Positions 11,921 to 21,900 of a DNA stretch of 38,179 nt are shown in pieces. Under the pieces are notes generated by a model that did no database searches, was not told where the DNA came from, and saw only the letters and a program-made list of their open reading frames with translations. The stretch lies in the IMG/VR virus record IMGVR_UViG_3300042294_000818, positions 1 to 38,179 of that record. One strand, 5' to 3'. Each line of letters opens with the position of its first letter. The stretch's first letter is position 1. Source of the stretch: a virus. The position numbers and the translations under genes were made by a program.

Positions 11921-12417
11921 TACGGCCTCACAAGAGTGTCTTTGAGCCAATACAACAAAGCCACCAATGCGGTGGCTACGAATGCTATGGCTGCTCCATA
12001 CTTCACATTGAGCATGAACTCCTGCTGTCGCAGATGATGCTCACGCTCTCGCTTGTCACGCTCCCGCTTGAGACGGATGCGCTCCATGATCATTTCGTTG
12101 TAGACGTTCTCACCGTAGTGAGCAATGATCAGAATCTTCAGCTCGTACTCTTGCTTGATCAGCGCCTGCTTGTGCATCGTGATCTGCAAGGCTTCCTGCT
12201 CAACACTTCCATCGTGGAGCAGTCGCTTGAAGACGGAAGGCTTCTTGTTTGCCCTCTCGTTGGCTAGGCGGTTGAAGTCTCCAAACGCGCCATACCACTT
12301 GCCTATCTGACCGGCAACATCTTCAATCTCACGGCCTGCAGCAACTAGCTTCTTGACAACCGTGAAAGCTGAATTAGCAGCAGAGACTGCCGCAAGGATG
12401 CCGGTGATCGGTTCCAT
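11920..12417 (-). CDS. Membrane-anchored coiled-coil protein, lysis cassette
   Basis: A 165-residue protein with a small-residue N-terminal helix (GILAAVSAANSAFTVVKKLV), a long charged helical middle (about 60-135, RLKRERDKREREHH) and one C-terminal membrane helix (AAIAFVATALVALLYWL). The position beside holin-like and lysozyme genes suggests a lysis accessory. A spanin-like role is possible, but the anchor is at the wrong end for a classic i-spanin and no o-spanin lipobox is seen. No family is recognised. Confidence 0.65.
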   Translation of the reverse strand: MEPITGILAAVSAANSAFTVVKKLVAAGREIEDVAGQIGKWYGAFGDFNRLANERANKKPSVFKRLLHDGSVEQEALQITMHKQALIKQEYELKILIIAHYGENVYNEMIMERIRLKRERDKREREHHLRQQEFMLNVKYGAAIAFVATALVALLYWLKDTLVRP

Positions 12418-12618
12418 TCATAACCCGATCAGCTTTTTGACGAACATGGCTGCAACACCTGGGCCGAGAAGCACAGCCGCAATGGTGATGTACAGCAGCA
12501 TCTCAATGCGCGTCATGCGCTTACTGCCATCCTCCAACCTGTTCTCAATGCCTTGATAGCGTTGAGCGCAGATTGCCTCATGAACCGACAAACGAGTTTC
12601 CACGGATTCTTCAGCCAT
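12418..12618 (-). CDS. Small holin-like protein (XhlA-like layout)
   Basis: A 66-residue protein with an N-terminal amphipathic helix (VETRLSVHEAICAQRYQGIENRLED) and a single C-terminal membrane helix (MLLYITIAAVLLGPGVAAMFV) ending in KK. The helix-then-anchor design is that of XhlA/hemolysin-type holin partners. It lies one gene upstream of the coiled-coil membrane protein and just before the lysis genes. It probably helps form or regulate the membrane hole. Confidence 0.65.
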   Translation of the reverse strand: MAEESVETRLSVHEAICAQRYQGIENRLEDGSKRMTRIEMLLYITIAAVLLGPGVAAMFVKKLIGL

Positions 12619-12620
12619 GA

Positions 12621-13133
12621 TTAACGAACTTGTACAGCCGTCATGATGACGGAAGGGATTGCAGGTGAGACTGCAGTAGAGGCTTCGTGCTCAAGAATGA
12701 TGTTCACGTTGTCGGTGAACCATGCAATCTCAACGTAGTCGCCTGCAGCAACCGACACGATGAAGTTCCACGCTGCCACCACGTATGGGGCGTTGGATGG
12801 AACCACGACCTTTGTATCTGAATTGGCAATGTTGTTGCCATTCAGCTTGAACCAGATGTTGACGATATTTCCAGAGCCGCCACCACCCTTGTTGTGCAGC
12901 TGTGCAGAGAACTGGATGTTGTACGTCCCAGCATTGGCAAAAGTCATCTGACTCTTGGTGCTCTCAACACCAGTAGCCATTGACACACCAGCTGCATCTG
13001 CGGTGTTTTCCGCATACATCAGGTGTGGAGTGGTGCCGTCCGTCTGATCTAGCGAGCTGTAGAACGAGCCGTAGTAACCAGCAAACTGAGTTGTCTGGTT
13101 GACGGTCAAGCCACCGGCAGTTCTGAGCGCCAT
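12621..13133 (-). CDS. Jelly-roll-like tail fibre / receptor-binding protein
   Basis: A 170-residue beta-rich protein. The order FANAGTYNIQFSAQLHN - IWFKLNGNNIANSDT - VVAAWNFIVSVAAGDYVEIAWFTDN - IPSVIMTAVQV resembles C1q/TNF-like jelly-roll heads found on phage tail fibres. Such trimeric heads bind host surface receptors or decorate the virion. There is no signal peptide. It is followed 2 bases later by the XhlA-like gene and preceded by the small paralogous structural protein. Confidence 0.65.
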   Translation of the reverse strand: MALRTAGGLTVNQTTQFAGYYGSFYSSLDQTDGTTPHLMYAENTADAAGVSMATGVESTKSQMTFANAGTYNIQFSAQLHNKGGGGSGNIVNIWFKLNGNNIANSDTKVVVPSNAPYVVAAWNFIVSVAAGDYVEIAWFTDNVNIILEHEASTAVSPAIPSVIMTAVQVR

Positions 13134-13135
13134 GA

Positions 13136-13462
13136 TTACATCCCGTCGCCAGGAGTAACGTTCACGACTGCAGTGCCAGATGCCGTTGCGCCTGTTAGGT
13201 AAATGTTGCCGTTAAGCGTGAATACCTCAACAGAATTTGGCATCAAGCTCAAAGTTGAGCCAACCACTGATGTGTTGGCCATCGTGGATGCACTACTGGC
13301 AGTGTCACCAAAGCCCATATAGACCACGACATTGCCCGTGTTATGCACACGATACTGGGTGCCTCCAACCGTTGTGGACACGGCACGCACAGGCGTGGGC
13401 GCAGAGGCGGCAGCCGTGAAGGTCACCGTGTTCCCCATCGGGGTGAAGGCCATGATGCCCAT
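13136..13462 (-). CDS. Small virion protein, paralogue of 24327-24659
   Basis: A 108-residue beta-rich protein with MGIMAFTPMGNTVTF at its start and VVNVTPGDGM at its end. It aligns along its length with the protein at 24327-24659 (shared start pattern MGI.AFT..GNTVTF, VSTT.GG.QYR, and end PGDG), so the two arose by duplication. The fold is probably a small beta sandwich of a virion decoration or fibre component; its exact place is unknown. Confidence 0.75.
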   Translation of the reverse strand: MGIMAFTPMGNTVTFTAAASAPTPVRAVSTTVGGTQYRVHNTGNVVVYMGFGDTASSASTMANTSVVGSTLSLMPNSVEVFTLNGNIYLTGATASGTAVVNVTPGDGM

Positions 13463-13464
13463 GA

Positions 13465-13677
13465 TTAGTACACCTTCTTGCCGCCACCAGACGTGGGCGA
13501 CTGCTTGCGGTTGAAGTAGTCGTTAGGCTTGCCAGAGAAGTTCCACACAGGCGTGAAACCCTGCGTGCAAGTTCCAGGCTTGAAGTCACCAGGCGCATTC
13601 ATGGGCTTACCACCCATGTAGTTAGTGCTCACACTGCTGACAGTCACCACAGACTTAACCATCGGAATGATTTTCAT
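13465..13677 (-). CDS. Hypothetical small late protein
   Basis: A 70-residue protein (MKIIPMVKSVVTVSSVSTNYMGG...), Gly/Asn/Ser-rich and without a membrane segment, ending SPTSGGGKKVY. The segment PVWNFSGKPNDYFNRKQSP looks extended. The start overlaps the previous gene by 23 bases. It is probably a minor virion or assembly protein by context. No family is recognised. Confidence 0.65.
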   Translation of the reverse strand: MKIIPMVKSVVTVSSVSTNYMGGKPMNAPGDFKPGTCTQGFTPVWNFSGKPNDYFNRKQSPTSGGGKKVY

Positions 13678-13870
13678 GGCGAGTCCTTTCCTTAGAGTAA
13701 ACCAGAAGATACGCGAAAAGCACGAATATCGCTAGAGTGACCACCCGCTCCCACTCCGGCCCCCACATCGTCCAGCACCCGAGGGCGAAGGAAGTGAGTA
13801 AAGCCAACAGCGAAAGCAATCGCTCCGACAGAATCTTCAGTGCCAGATTTACAACTTTGAGGGCGTCCAT
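13655..13870 (-). CDS. Small two-pass membrane protein, possible holin
   Basis: A 71-residue protein with two hydrophobic segments (LLSLLALLTSFALGCWTMW and VVTLAIFVLFAYLLVY) joined by a short turn and a charged tail. This is the usual size and layout of a class II holin. A second or third holin-like gene would make the lysis set redundant, so other membrane roles remain open. CAGGAG precedes the ATG. Confidence 0.65.
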   Translation of the reverse strand: MDALKVVNLALKILSERLLSLLALLTSFALGCWTMWGPEWERVVTLAIFVLFAYLLVYSKERTRHENHSDG

Positions 13871-13911
13871 GATTGCTCCTGGTTAGAAAGGGAATAATCA
13901 TGGTATCACCT

Positions 13912-14118
13912 CTACTCCTCATCGTCACCACTTGCAAAGCCGCTGCCCCACTCGTCCATGTCAGCCTTCTGCTTGAGGGCTTCCAGTTTCAGAGCACGGT
14001 CAACGACCTTCATCTTTTCGGTGATAGAAGCAGTCGGGTCTGACATCACGGCTAGGAGAAGCTGGTTGATGTGCTTCTCCAGTTCCGGGTTGATGCCACG
14101 GTCTTTCTTCCTACTCAC
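13912..14118 (-). CDS. Small conserved late protein, GTG start
   Basis: A 68-residue helical protein (MSRKKDRGINPELEKHINQLLLAVMSDPTASITEKMKVVDRALKLEALKQK) ending in an acidic tail (DEWGSGFASGDDEE). It starts at GTG 14118, overlapping the upstream TGA by 4 bases (GTGA). I recall similar proteins in other small phages; their function is unknown. The basic-start, acidic-tail layout may suit an assembly chaperone. Confidence 0.75.
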   Translation of the reverse strand: MSRKKDRGINPELEKHINQLLLAVMSDPTASITEKMKVVDRALKLEALKQKADMDEWGSGFASGDDEE

Positions 14119-14288
14119 CGCTTGCTCTTCCTAGCAGAGCCATAGGCAATGGCAGCAGCTTGCTTGACAGCCTTGCGGGTGCTGCTGGGCTTGCTGGTGC
14201 CGATCTTGCCGGTGTCCTTGAACTTGCGAACCATCTCGCCGATATTGGTGGAGATGGTCTTTTGGCTAGAGCCTTTCTTCAGCGGCAT
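14115..14288 (-). CDS. Small basic phage protein (MPLKKGSSQKTIS family)
   Basis: A 57-residue, very basic protein starting MPLKKGSSQKTISTNIGEMV, a start that recurs in phage small proteins of unknown function. The rest is Lys/Ser/Ala-rich and ends AYGSARKSKR. It probably binds nucleic acid or sits in the virion. GAGGTAATC precedes the ATG at 14288, and its Shine-Dalgarno sequence overlaps the end of the previous gene. Confidence 0.8.
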   Translation of the reverse strand: MPLKKGSSQKTISTNIGEMVRKFKDTGKIGTSKPSSTRKAVKQAAAIAYGSARKSKR

Positions 14289-14290
14289 GA

Positions 14291-14464
14291 TTACCTCCGC
14301 ATCTTGCGAGCGGGACGGCCTTGCGCCTTCTTGTCCATACGCTCCATCATGCGCTGGGCTTCCTGAGCCTGACGGCTTCCCTCTACTTCGTTCTGACCAC
14401 CGCGCATAGCCTCTTTGTCAGCTGCACGCTTTTCAGCCATAGAACCTGCTGCATAGTCTTTCAT
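14291..14464 (-). CDS. Small charged helical late protein
   Basis: A 57-residue Met/Arg/Glu-rich helical protein (MKDYAAGSMAEKRAADKEAMRGGQNE...KAQGRPARKMRR) with a basic C-terminus. AAGGAGC lies 6 bases before the ATG at 14464. It follows the large virion protein gene by 9 bases. No family is recognised; small basic proteins in this position may be packaged with DNA. Confidence 0.72.
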   Translation of the reverse strand: MKDYAAGSMAEKRAADKEAMRGGQNEVEGSRQAQEAQRMMERMDKKAQGRPARKMRR

Positions 14465-14473
14465 TGCTGCTCC

Positions 14474-16363
14474 TTAACCACCAAGTTTCCCAACGGTTCC
14501 CGTGGCCTGCTGGCCAATCAGGTAACCACCAATGATGAACGTCACGAGTCTCGTGCGCTGCACCTTGTCGCTTACTCGCTCCAGCTGTTGCATCTGGGCG
14601 CGAAGTTGTTGCACCTGCTGATCTGACAACAATCGACGACCAGCCTCTTGCTCTGCTTTGCGGATGTTGACCAACTGACGGTCAAACGTCTCCACAGCCT
14701 TTCCTGGCTTGGCATCGACAATAGCCGTAATGGCGTCATTGAAAGCAGTCTTGGCTCTCGGCAAACCTTTGAGCGCAGTGTCTATGCGCTTCATCTCTTC
14801 CGTAGCCGCCTGCGTCCTGCGTCCTGCGGTAACAAGATTAACCTTGTAAGCCTCCAAGTCCTGCCGCACACCCTGCATACCAGGCAGGCGCAGCAGCTCT
14901 CGGTTGTCACGCAGTAACTTATCCACAGCCTCAGGCTTGGTTGCGCCCTCTAGCTTTCCGGCAAAGTAGCGTCTAGCAGTGGCTGTGACGATCTCCTGGT
15001 TTCCACCAACAGCATCTAGGAACTGCTTGGTGTTCTCAGGGTTCTTGAAGACATCATTGGCAATCTGGTCTGCACTCTTGGAAAAATACTTGCCAGATGC
15101 ATCCTGAGTCTCAATCAAGCCCTTGCCAACCTTGGTGCCGTAAACCTCAATAGGCGCAGAAAGACGCTTGTAATCGTCAAGATACTTGCCAAAGCCTTCA
15201 GAAAACGAGCGCATTTGCTTGGCCAAATCGCCATAAACATCCTTGGCAAGCTGCTGACCAATAGCTTTGTAGCCTTCTTCCGGCACTCCAAACGCAGCAT
15301 CACCAGCCCTGCGACGGATGATTTCCAAACCTTCAAAGCCTCTGGTGCGCTCAATGTCTTCTCTGAGGCGACGGATGCTGCTGAGGTAGTCAGCAGAGCC
15401 ACCCTTAGCCTCTAGGTTCATGAGCTTGGCAACGATGGGCTGCGTGTCTACAAACTGACCCAAAGCCTCTTTGTTTGCCGCTTCTGTCTTGGCAGCGGTG
15501 AAGTTGGTGTCTGCAGCACGGGCACGCTGAGCCTTGATGCCATCAACAAAGTTCTTGGCCTGCGTTCGGATGTACTCACCAACCTGAGTCTCTGTCTGCG
15601 GAATAGGCTTGAACCCACCGCCTTCTGGCAACGTCCTGACACCGGCAAGCTCACGAAGAGAGCGTGGGCCACGAGCAGCTTCACGTTCTGCGGTGCGCTC
15701 TGCAATGTCTCGTGTGGTGGTCATCTGCTCTGCTTCACGCAGTGCACGTTCACCCGCTTCACGAGCAGCCGTAGCCTCTGTAGCCACAACCTGCTGCGCC
15801 TCCTGCACCGGCTGACCACGCAGCGTCTGCACAAAACCACGGCCAGGAATACGACCACTGCCAAGCACCGCTCCTGGGCCTGCTCCGACAATAGGAGCAA
15901 GTCCCGCCATACCTGCCAACTGGCCACCCGCCTCAGCGCCAGCAAACGTACCGCCAGTTACTGCCGCACGGCGAGCTACCGGAGTAGTCTGCAGGGCGGT
16001 GCCCAGAGCCTGCAGCCCAGCACCGGCTGCGCGAGTTGGCACAGTGGGGATGGCGCTAGCGACTCTGCCAAGTCCACGCAAAAAAGACGGAGCAGCAGCG
16101 CCACCGGCTGCGCCTACTGCGCCAGTGGTGGCAATTTGACCGGGAGAAAACTCTGGCTCCTCCGGGGGCTTGAAACCCATGATTTCAGCAGTCGTTTCTG
16201 CAAAACGGTTCATAGCCTGACGAGTTTCAGGCTTGGAAGGAGTGGCGCGTTGCTTGGGGAAGACGCCAAAAGCAGCGCCCATCTCAGGCTGCTGAGGCTC
16301 GTCAAAGACGATCTTTGACTTAGGCTTGGCCGGTTCTTGCTCGTCGTCAAACTGGATAGCCAT
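14474..16363 (-). CDS. Large virion protein, probable ejection/internal protein
   Basis: A 629-residue protein with a Pro/Glu-rich start (about 1-75), a long Ala/Gly-rich stretch with hydrophobic, membrane-seeking segments (about 75-185, for example FLRGLGRVASAIPTVPTRAAGAGLQALG), and a charged helical remainder. The pattern of glycine zippers followed by helical coiled regions is typical of podovirus internal/ejection proteins that enter the cell envelope with the DNA. It is one of four large adjacent genes of this type. No enzyme domain is visible. Confidence 0.65.
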   Translation of the reverse strand: MAIQFDDEQEPAKPKSKIVFDEPQQPEMGAAFGVFPKQRATPSKPETRQAMNRFAETTAEIMGFKPPEEPEFSPGQIATTGAVGAAGGAAAPSFLRGLGRVASAIPTVPTRAAGAGLQALGTALQTTPVARRAAVTGGTFAGAEAGGQLAGMAGLAPIVGAGPGAVLGSGRIPGRGFVQTLRGQPVQEAQQVVATEATAAREAGERALREAEQMTTTRDIAERTAEREAARGPRSLRELAGVRTLPEGGGFKPIPQTETQVGEYIRTQAKNFVDGIKAQRARAADTNFTAAKTEAANKEALGQFVDTQPIVAKLMNLEAKGGSADYLSSIRRLREDIERTRGFEGLEIIRRRAGDAAFGVPEEGYKAIGQQLAKDVYGDLAKQMRSFSEGFGKYLDDYKRLSAPIEVYGTKVGKGLIETQDASGKYFSKSADQIANDVFKNPENTKQFLDAVGGNQEIVTATARRYFAGKLEGATKPEAVDKLLRDNRELLRLPGMQGVRQDLEAYKVNLVTAGRRTQAATEEMKRIDTALKGLPRAKTAFNDAITAIVDAKPGKAVETFDRQLVNIRKAEQEAGRRLLSDQQVQQLRAQMQQLERVSDKVQRTRLVTFIIGGYLIGQQATGTVGKLGG

Positions 16364-16365
16364 GA

Positions 16366-18006
16366 TTACCTCACGGTTGCGGGACGGCCATTGATGGTAA
16401 TTTTTGTCCCAACGGGCAAGTTAGCCGCCTCTGCCTCTTCAACAGAATTGAATGCCGGAATGGCCTCAGGCGCTGCAGGTGCCGCAGCAGGAGCTGGAGC
16501 ACCCGCTTGGCCAGTCACCTCTGGGCCATATCCTCTAGCAACTGGAGGTGTGGAGAGCAAACGTTGCATCTTGTCGTCAATGTTCTGACGACCACGACCA
16601 AGCGTTGTCAGCACATCCTGAACGTCATACGGCACAACCTTGTCCAAGTCGCCCAAGATTTTCTGAGTAGCTTCACGCTGCTCAGGCGTAGTACCAGGCA
16701 TCTTGTCGTGCACACGAATGCCTGTCTCAATCTCTTGCTTGACCCGCGCAATGTACAGAGCCATGTTAATAGCCCGATCACCAGCACGAGGCTTGAGAGA
16801 GTTGAAGCTCTGAATACTAGACTTGGTAGCGCCAGAGGCAAGACCTTGTGCTTCTAGGCGAGCAAGAGCTGCATCAAGACTGTTAGTGATCTGCTCAAAA
16901 GCCTTCTGCTCAGGAGTGGTGATGGTGCGAGCGGCAAGTGCAGACAGACTACTCAAAGCCCTATTAGGATCAACACCGATGATTCCAGCAAACACTGGAG
17001 ATTGAGCCACCGCAGGCAGCGTCATGATGTTGGCTAAATCCTGAGCTGCGTTTTCAATGTTGCCGTACACACGAGATGCAAAGATCAGAGCATTCTGACC
17101 TTGGCGAGTCTGTTGCCCAGCGCCACGGAATGGTGTTGCGCCCTTCAGTTCTTCAGCAGTCGCCTGCGGAACTTGGCTTAAGTCTACGACTCGTGGGCCT
17201 TGAGGTGTTTGGACAAGCTGACGATTGCGTTGTGCCTGTGCTTGAGCAGCCTGTGCAGCACGCTCTGCTGCCGCACGCTCTGCATTGAGGTTGGTATTGA
17301 CAATATCCAAAGCTTTAAGTGCGCCAGCCTCTGCGTTCTTAACTTCCTCGTAAGCATCTAGCAGTCGACCGCGAGCAAGCTGAGCCTTAATGATTGGAGA
17401 ACCTGCTTTTACTGCGGCGAGTTCCGCAGCCTGCAGTCCAGCCTGACGGTCAGTCTGCGCTAACTTAACAGCGTCTTCCATCTCTTTGCGGAACTCAGCG
17501 TGCTTCTGCAGCATCGTCTTGAAGTTCTTGTCAAAGACTTCTCGCTCACGACGATAAAGATCGTTGCGGCCAGAGCGGTATCCTTCCAACATACCGTTCA
17601 TGGCGTTCATTGCCGCTAGACCATTGCTCTTGCCAGCAATCATGCCGACCACGCCAATGAGAGAGAACAAACCTGCAACATCGCGAAAGTTGTCTTGGCT
17701 AGGAACAAAGGCAGGCAGCGGCTCAGCCTCCATGCGTTCTTGCAACTGCTCTTGAGCACCACGAACCTGCTTGGCTGTACGCTGCTCAACTTCCATCTTG
17801 CCTTCAGCAGCCACTTCTTTCTGAGCTTGTTGACCGGCAAGCATCTGCCCCTCTGCCGTTCTGGCCTGCTCACGAAGTTCTCCACGCTTTTCTACAAAAG
17901 GCTGGCGCACACCCATAATGTCGGAGAAAGACATACGGCCACCAGTAGGAGCTTTAGGCTCCTTAATCTTGACCTCTGTGTCAATCTTGGCAAGTTCTTC
18001 AGCCAT
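16366..18006 (-). CDS. Large virion protein with coiled coil, probable internal protein
   Basis: A 546-residue protein. The N-terminal 100 residues are a charged coiled coil rich in Gln/Glu. A hydrophobic Gly/Met segment follows (VAGLFSLIGVVGMIAGKSNGLAAMNAMNGML, about 115-150), then more helical sequence to about 300 and an Ala/Pro-rich C-terminus. The helical-with-insert design again suggests an ejection protein. I chose ATG 18006 over 18009 because GGAGG is 6 bases away. The genes before and after are similar in style. Confidence 0.65.
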   Translation of the reverse strand: MAEELAKIDTEVKIKEPKAPTGGRMSFSDIMGVRQPFVEKRGELREQARTAEGQMLAGQQAQKEVAAEGKMEVEQRTAKQVRGAQEQLQERMEAEPLPAFVPSQDNFRDVAGLFSLIGVVGMIAGKSNGLAAMNAMNGMLEGYRSGRNDLYRREREVFDKNFKTMLQKHAEFRKEMEDAVKLAQTDRQAGLQAAELAAVKAGSPIIKAQLARGRLLDAYEEVKNAEAGALKALDIVNTNLNAERAAAERAAQAAQAQAQRNRQLVQTPQGPRVVDLSQVPQATAEELKGATPFRGAGQQTRQGQNALIFASRVYGNIENAAQDLANIMTLPAVAQSPVFAGIIGVDPNRALSSLSALAARTITTPEQKAFEQITNSLDAALARLEAQGLASGATKSSIQSFNSLKPRAGDRAINMALYIARVKQEIETGIRVHDKMPGTTPEQREATQKILGDLDKVVPYDVQDVLTTLGRGRQNIDDKMQRLLSTPPVARGYGPEVTGQAGAPAPAAAPAAPEAIPAFNSVEEAEAANLPVGTKITINGRPATVR

Positions 18007-18008
18007 CA

Positions 18009-18968
18009 TTAGCCTCCGGGGGGACGGGGTTGTTGAGTTTGTGAAGGCTGTGAGAACAGAGTTCTAGCCATGTTTGTAAAGAACTGGTTGGTCAAGTTGT
18101 TGACGTACTGGTCAGCCTGCAATCCTGTCCTGATGGCGCCAGCCACATACTGGTCACCAATCTGCGCCAACTTAAGGCCAAAGTCCATTTGCTGCTGAAG
18201 CAACTGTTGACGGAAAGTCTCCATCTGCTGCATAGCCTGGGCTGCACCCACGCCACCACGAGACTGGGCACCCTGTGCCAGACGAGCACGCAGAGCCTGG
18301 AGAGACTGCTGTGCCACCGGGCTAAGCTCTCCACGCTGTGCTGCAGCTTGCAACTGACGGCCTTGCTCTTGATATGGACGACCCAGCGCACGCTGCTCTT
18401 CCGCAGCCGCACCGGCATCACGCCGTGCAGCACGGGCCTGACGAGCGCCAAACAAGCCCGTCACACCAGCCAGTGCTAGGCGTTGGAGGAAGTCACCACC
18501 TCCCGGTTTTGGCTCTCGGTCTGCAGCGGTAGGTTCACGAAGACCAGTCTCTGCACGCAATGGCTGAGGAGCCTCAAGCACAGCAGGCTGACCCAACTCG
18601 TTAAGGACAGGAGGAGCCTGCAAGGGCTGCGGAGTGAAGTAGTAGCCTTGTTGCTCTGCTCCCATTCCAAACTGGTCACCAGTGCCGGTAAACAGATCAA
18701 ATGCTTCAGGCGCAAATTCCTGTCCACCCATATCTTGGGTAGGTTCAGGCGTAGGAGCAAATTCCATCGGAGGCTCTTCTACCTGAAAACTGGGGATTCC
18801 AGTCTCAGGGTCAGGCCGTCCTGAGCCTCCACGGCTCTTGAGGACAGCCGCTTCTTCCGGCGTGATATAGGCCAGCATATGGTTGGGGGGAGCCTTCGCC
18901 TGCAGCAGACGGGCAATCTGGCGGGAACCGCCACCAACCTGGGTCATGTTTTTGATAAACGATGCCAT
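18009..18968 (-). CDS. Virion protein, Gln/Pro-rich
   Basis: A 319-residue protein with a short basic start, a long Pro/Glu-rich disordered region (about 45-155) and a C-terminal helical Gln/Ala-rich domain (about 165-300, RALGRPYQEQGRQLQAAAQRGELSPVAQQSLQALRARLAQG). The end is Pro-rich (QPRPPGG). It lies between the giant protein and the second internal protein, so it is probably part of the same injected complex. No family is recognised. Confidence 0.65.
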   Translation of the reverse strand: MASFIKNMTQVGGGSRQIARLLQAKAPPNHMLAYITPEEAAVLKSRGGSGRPDPETGIPSFQVEEPPMEFAPTPEPTQDMGGQEFAPEAFDLFTGTGDQFGMGAEQQGYYFTPQPLQAPPVLNELGQPAVLEAPQPLRAETGLREPTAADREPKPGGGDFLQRLALAGVTGLFGARQARAARRDAGAAAEEQRALGRPYQEQGRQLQAAAQRGELSPVAQQSLQALRARLAQGAQSRGGVGAAQAMQQMETFRQQLLQQQMDFGLKLAQIGDQYVAGAIRTGLQADQYVNNLTNQFFTNMARTLFSQPSQTQQPRPPGG

Positions 18969-18969
18969 T

Positions 18970-21900
18970 TCACAGTCCTAATGCGTCTTTTAGCCGCAAA
19001 GATGCCTCATTCCATACATTTCGACGAGGCTTACCTGTTCCAGCGCGAATTTCACCCGCTGGCCGGAACGATGTCAACGATTCTTGAAGGGCGCTTTGTG
19101 TCAACCCACGGATGTTTTGACCGCGAGGAGACAAGAGAGTCGATAGCGGAGTAATACCTCCACGAGTCGGAGTGCCTCCACGGCGTTCACGAGTTTCGCC
19201 ACCGGCTTCTCTAGCCATGACTTCTTCAGAGGTGGCTCCAATTTGACGTCCACCAATAGCTGGAATGCCACCCAACTCACCAACACCTTCGCCTTCTTCA
19301 CCACGACGATCACCACCTCCCATGCCTTCTTCAATCAAGCGCAGAAGTTCTGCAATTAACTGCTCTTCATCGGGGGTAGGCTGTAGCCCAGTCTGACCTG
19401 TAGTGTCTGCTGCGCCGGTAGTTGCACCCGCGCCGGTATCGGCTGCAACACCGGCACCAGTATCCGCAGCCACACCAGTATCCGCACCTGCAGCCGTATC
19501 CACCCCAGTATCAGCGCCAGTAACTGCGCCTGTACCAGTGGTTGCAGCTGTTCCAGTCGTTGCACCTGTCGTAACACCAGTTCCAGTTGTAGTTCCGGTT
19601 GTGACACCTGTTCCTGTGGTCGTGCCAGTCCCAGTTGTTGTGCCTGTGGTTGTGCCCGTCGTTGTACCTGTACCTGCAGTGGTTCCAGTAGTCGTTCCAG
19701 TGGTGGTGCCTGTGCCTGTAGTAGTACCAGTTGTAGTGCCTGTTCCAGTAACGGCACCCGTCGTCGTATCTACAGCCGTTGTTGCGTCAGAAGCAACAGT
19801 CACACCAGTGGTCGTATCAGTCGTCAGATTGACGGTTGTCCCTACGTTGACATCACCCTGCGTTCCAACAATCTGTGTGTTGCCGTTTGTGTCGGCAACA
19901 AGAGCTTGGTTGTTCGTGTTATCAACAGCAATGACAACGCCTTGAGAAACATTGTCGGCAGCAGTATCTGCAGCAGCCTGCACATTGTTTGCAACATTGT
20001 CGGTAACGTTGCTAATCGTGTTGGTGTCTGCGCCTGTAGAAGCTGCAAGTTGCGTGACTGCAGCAGCAGCATTGCCACTAGTGACATCACCATCAGTAAC
20101 AAGCCCAGTACCCGCAAGGTTGTTGACCGTGTTGTTGATGTTGTTTGCGGTGTTCTGCGAAACATCTAACGTATCGTTGGTCAACCCAGAGCCGGTAAGG
20201 TTTGTGTTGGTGTCACCTGTGTTATTGGTAATGGTGCCGCCTGTGTCGTCTAGCACCACAACATCACCGGCATTGGCATTGTTGTTTGCCGCGCCATCTA
20301 CGACAGACACAACACCGTTGTTGTCAATAACAAGTGCAGCATCACCATCAACAGCAATCACAGTTCCTGTGTTTTGCGCCGTCACGCCAGTTGTATCTAC
20401 GACTGCACCAGTACCAGCACCAGTGCCAGTACCCGTTCCTGTGCCAGTTGTTGTGTCAACCACCGTCTGAGTGGTGTTGTCCACCGTCACGGTAGTTCCG
20501 GCATCTATCGTTTGGCCAGTTCCGTTGTTGACAACGGTAGTGTTGCCTGAGTTATCCACAACCAACACTTGGTCATTGTTGCTGGCAATGACAACGGCAT
20601 TTGTTTGATTGAGTGTCGTGTCTACTGCGCCAGTGCCGCCAGTTCCGGTACCCGTACCAGTTCCTGTGCCTGCTCCAGTATCAGCTCCTGTTCCGGCACC
20701 TCCTGCACCTGCACCTGCGCCTTCACCTGCACCAGCAGTAACGTTTTGTCCTGCTGTAATCAATCCTGTGGTGGTGCCTCCAACCAATGCTTCAATGGTG
20801 CCTTGAGTTAAGGCTTGATCTAGCGTTGGAAGTGTGTTGGTGATGGCCACAGCTTCCACCACACCCTGACCAAAGCCTTCTGCAAACTCTGACGGCGCCT
20901 CTCGCACGAACGAGCGAACAACAGAGCCAGGGACACCACGAGTGGCAGCAGCCACAAGCTCAGACTCGCCTAGCGCGGTAGTGACAAGCGTGATGAGGCC
21001 GGAAGCAAAGGCAGCAGGCAAAGCAATCCTGCTTGCACGTTCTTCGCTAAAGCCTCGATTGATGAGACTTTCTCTAACGTTTTGGTAAGTTGCAATTGCG
21101 GATTCACCAGCATCAAGTGTGGCGTTAGTGCCTACAGCGGCAGCAATACCGTATTTGTCGGCAATCTTCTTACCAAACGCTAACTTGGTTGCGCCAGTAA
21201 CAGCACGGCCTACGCCAACACCAGCAAGCAGCGGCACAAACTCCTGCACGCCTTCGCTAAGACCCCAGTCAAGAGTAGCCGCAGGGTTGCGTAAAGCAGC
21301 GCTAAGACCAGCCAACACCTTTCCAAAGCCGTCTGCATTGGCTATGGAGGTGACAATATCGTTCTGGCCCATGCGTACAGAAGCACTGGTTGCTCCACGC
21401 CCGTAAGCCTGTAGATTGGCAGCAATGGATTCCAATCCTCTGTTGCCTGTAGCCGTGGCGATATAGCCTAGCTGCTCACCAATGCCTTTTGCGACAGATG
21501 CAGTAAGGAATCGGGCAACATTCCCACCACCAATGTTTCCACCAGTGTTAGGGGTCAGAAGCATGGACTGACCTGTAAAGGGATCAATCTGCTCAGCTGC
21601 TTCCGTGACGTACTGCTGTTGCATTCCTGCTTGCTTCTCAGCATCCGTCATGAACCGGCCTGTTGTACCAAACACTTCCGTAGCGTAGTACGCGCGGCCT
21701 TTGTCGTCGTAAAGAAGAATTGCATCTCCACGACTGACCTCATCTCGTGACGCAACACGGAAATTGCGGTTGCCAAACTGTGAGTACACCGCTCCGTTAG
21801 ATTCTGTAAACGAATCCAACATATCTTGCGGCAAAGACTCAACCGTGAAGACGTTGGTAGAACGAGGAACCAAACCCAAACCTTGGCCCACAGGCGTCAC

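Noticed and set aside
19405-19760. Possible CRISPR-like or tandem DNA repeat array
   Set aside because: The repeats are in frame, coding and variable in codon use, with no uniform spacers.
19403-19945. A long Val/Pro/Ala repeat frame on the plus strand
   Set aside because: It is the complement of the Thr/Gly tract in the giant virion gene; simple repeats stay open in several frames.
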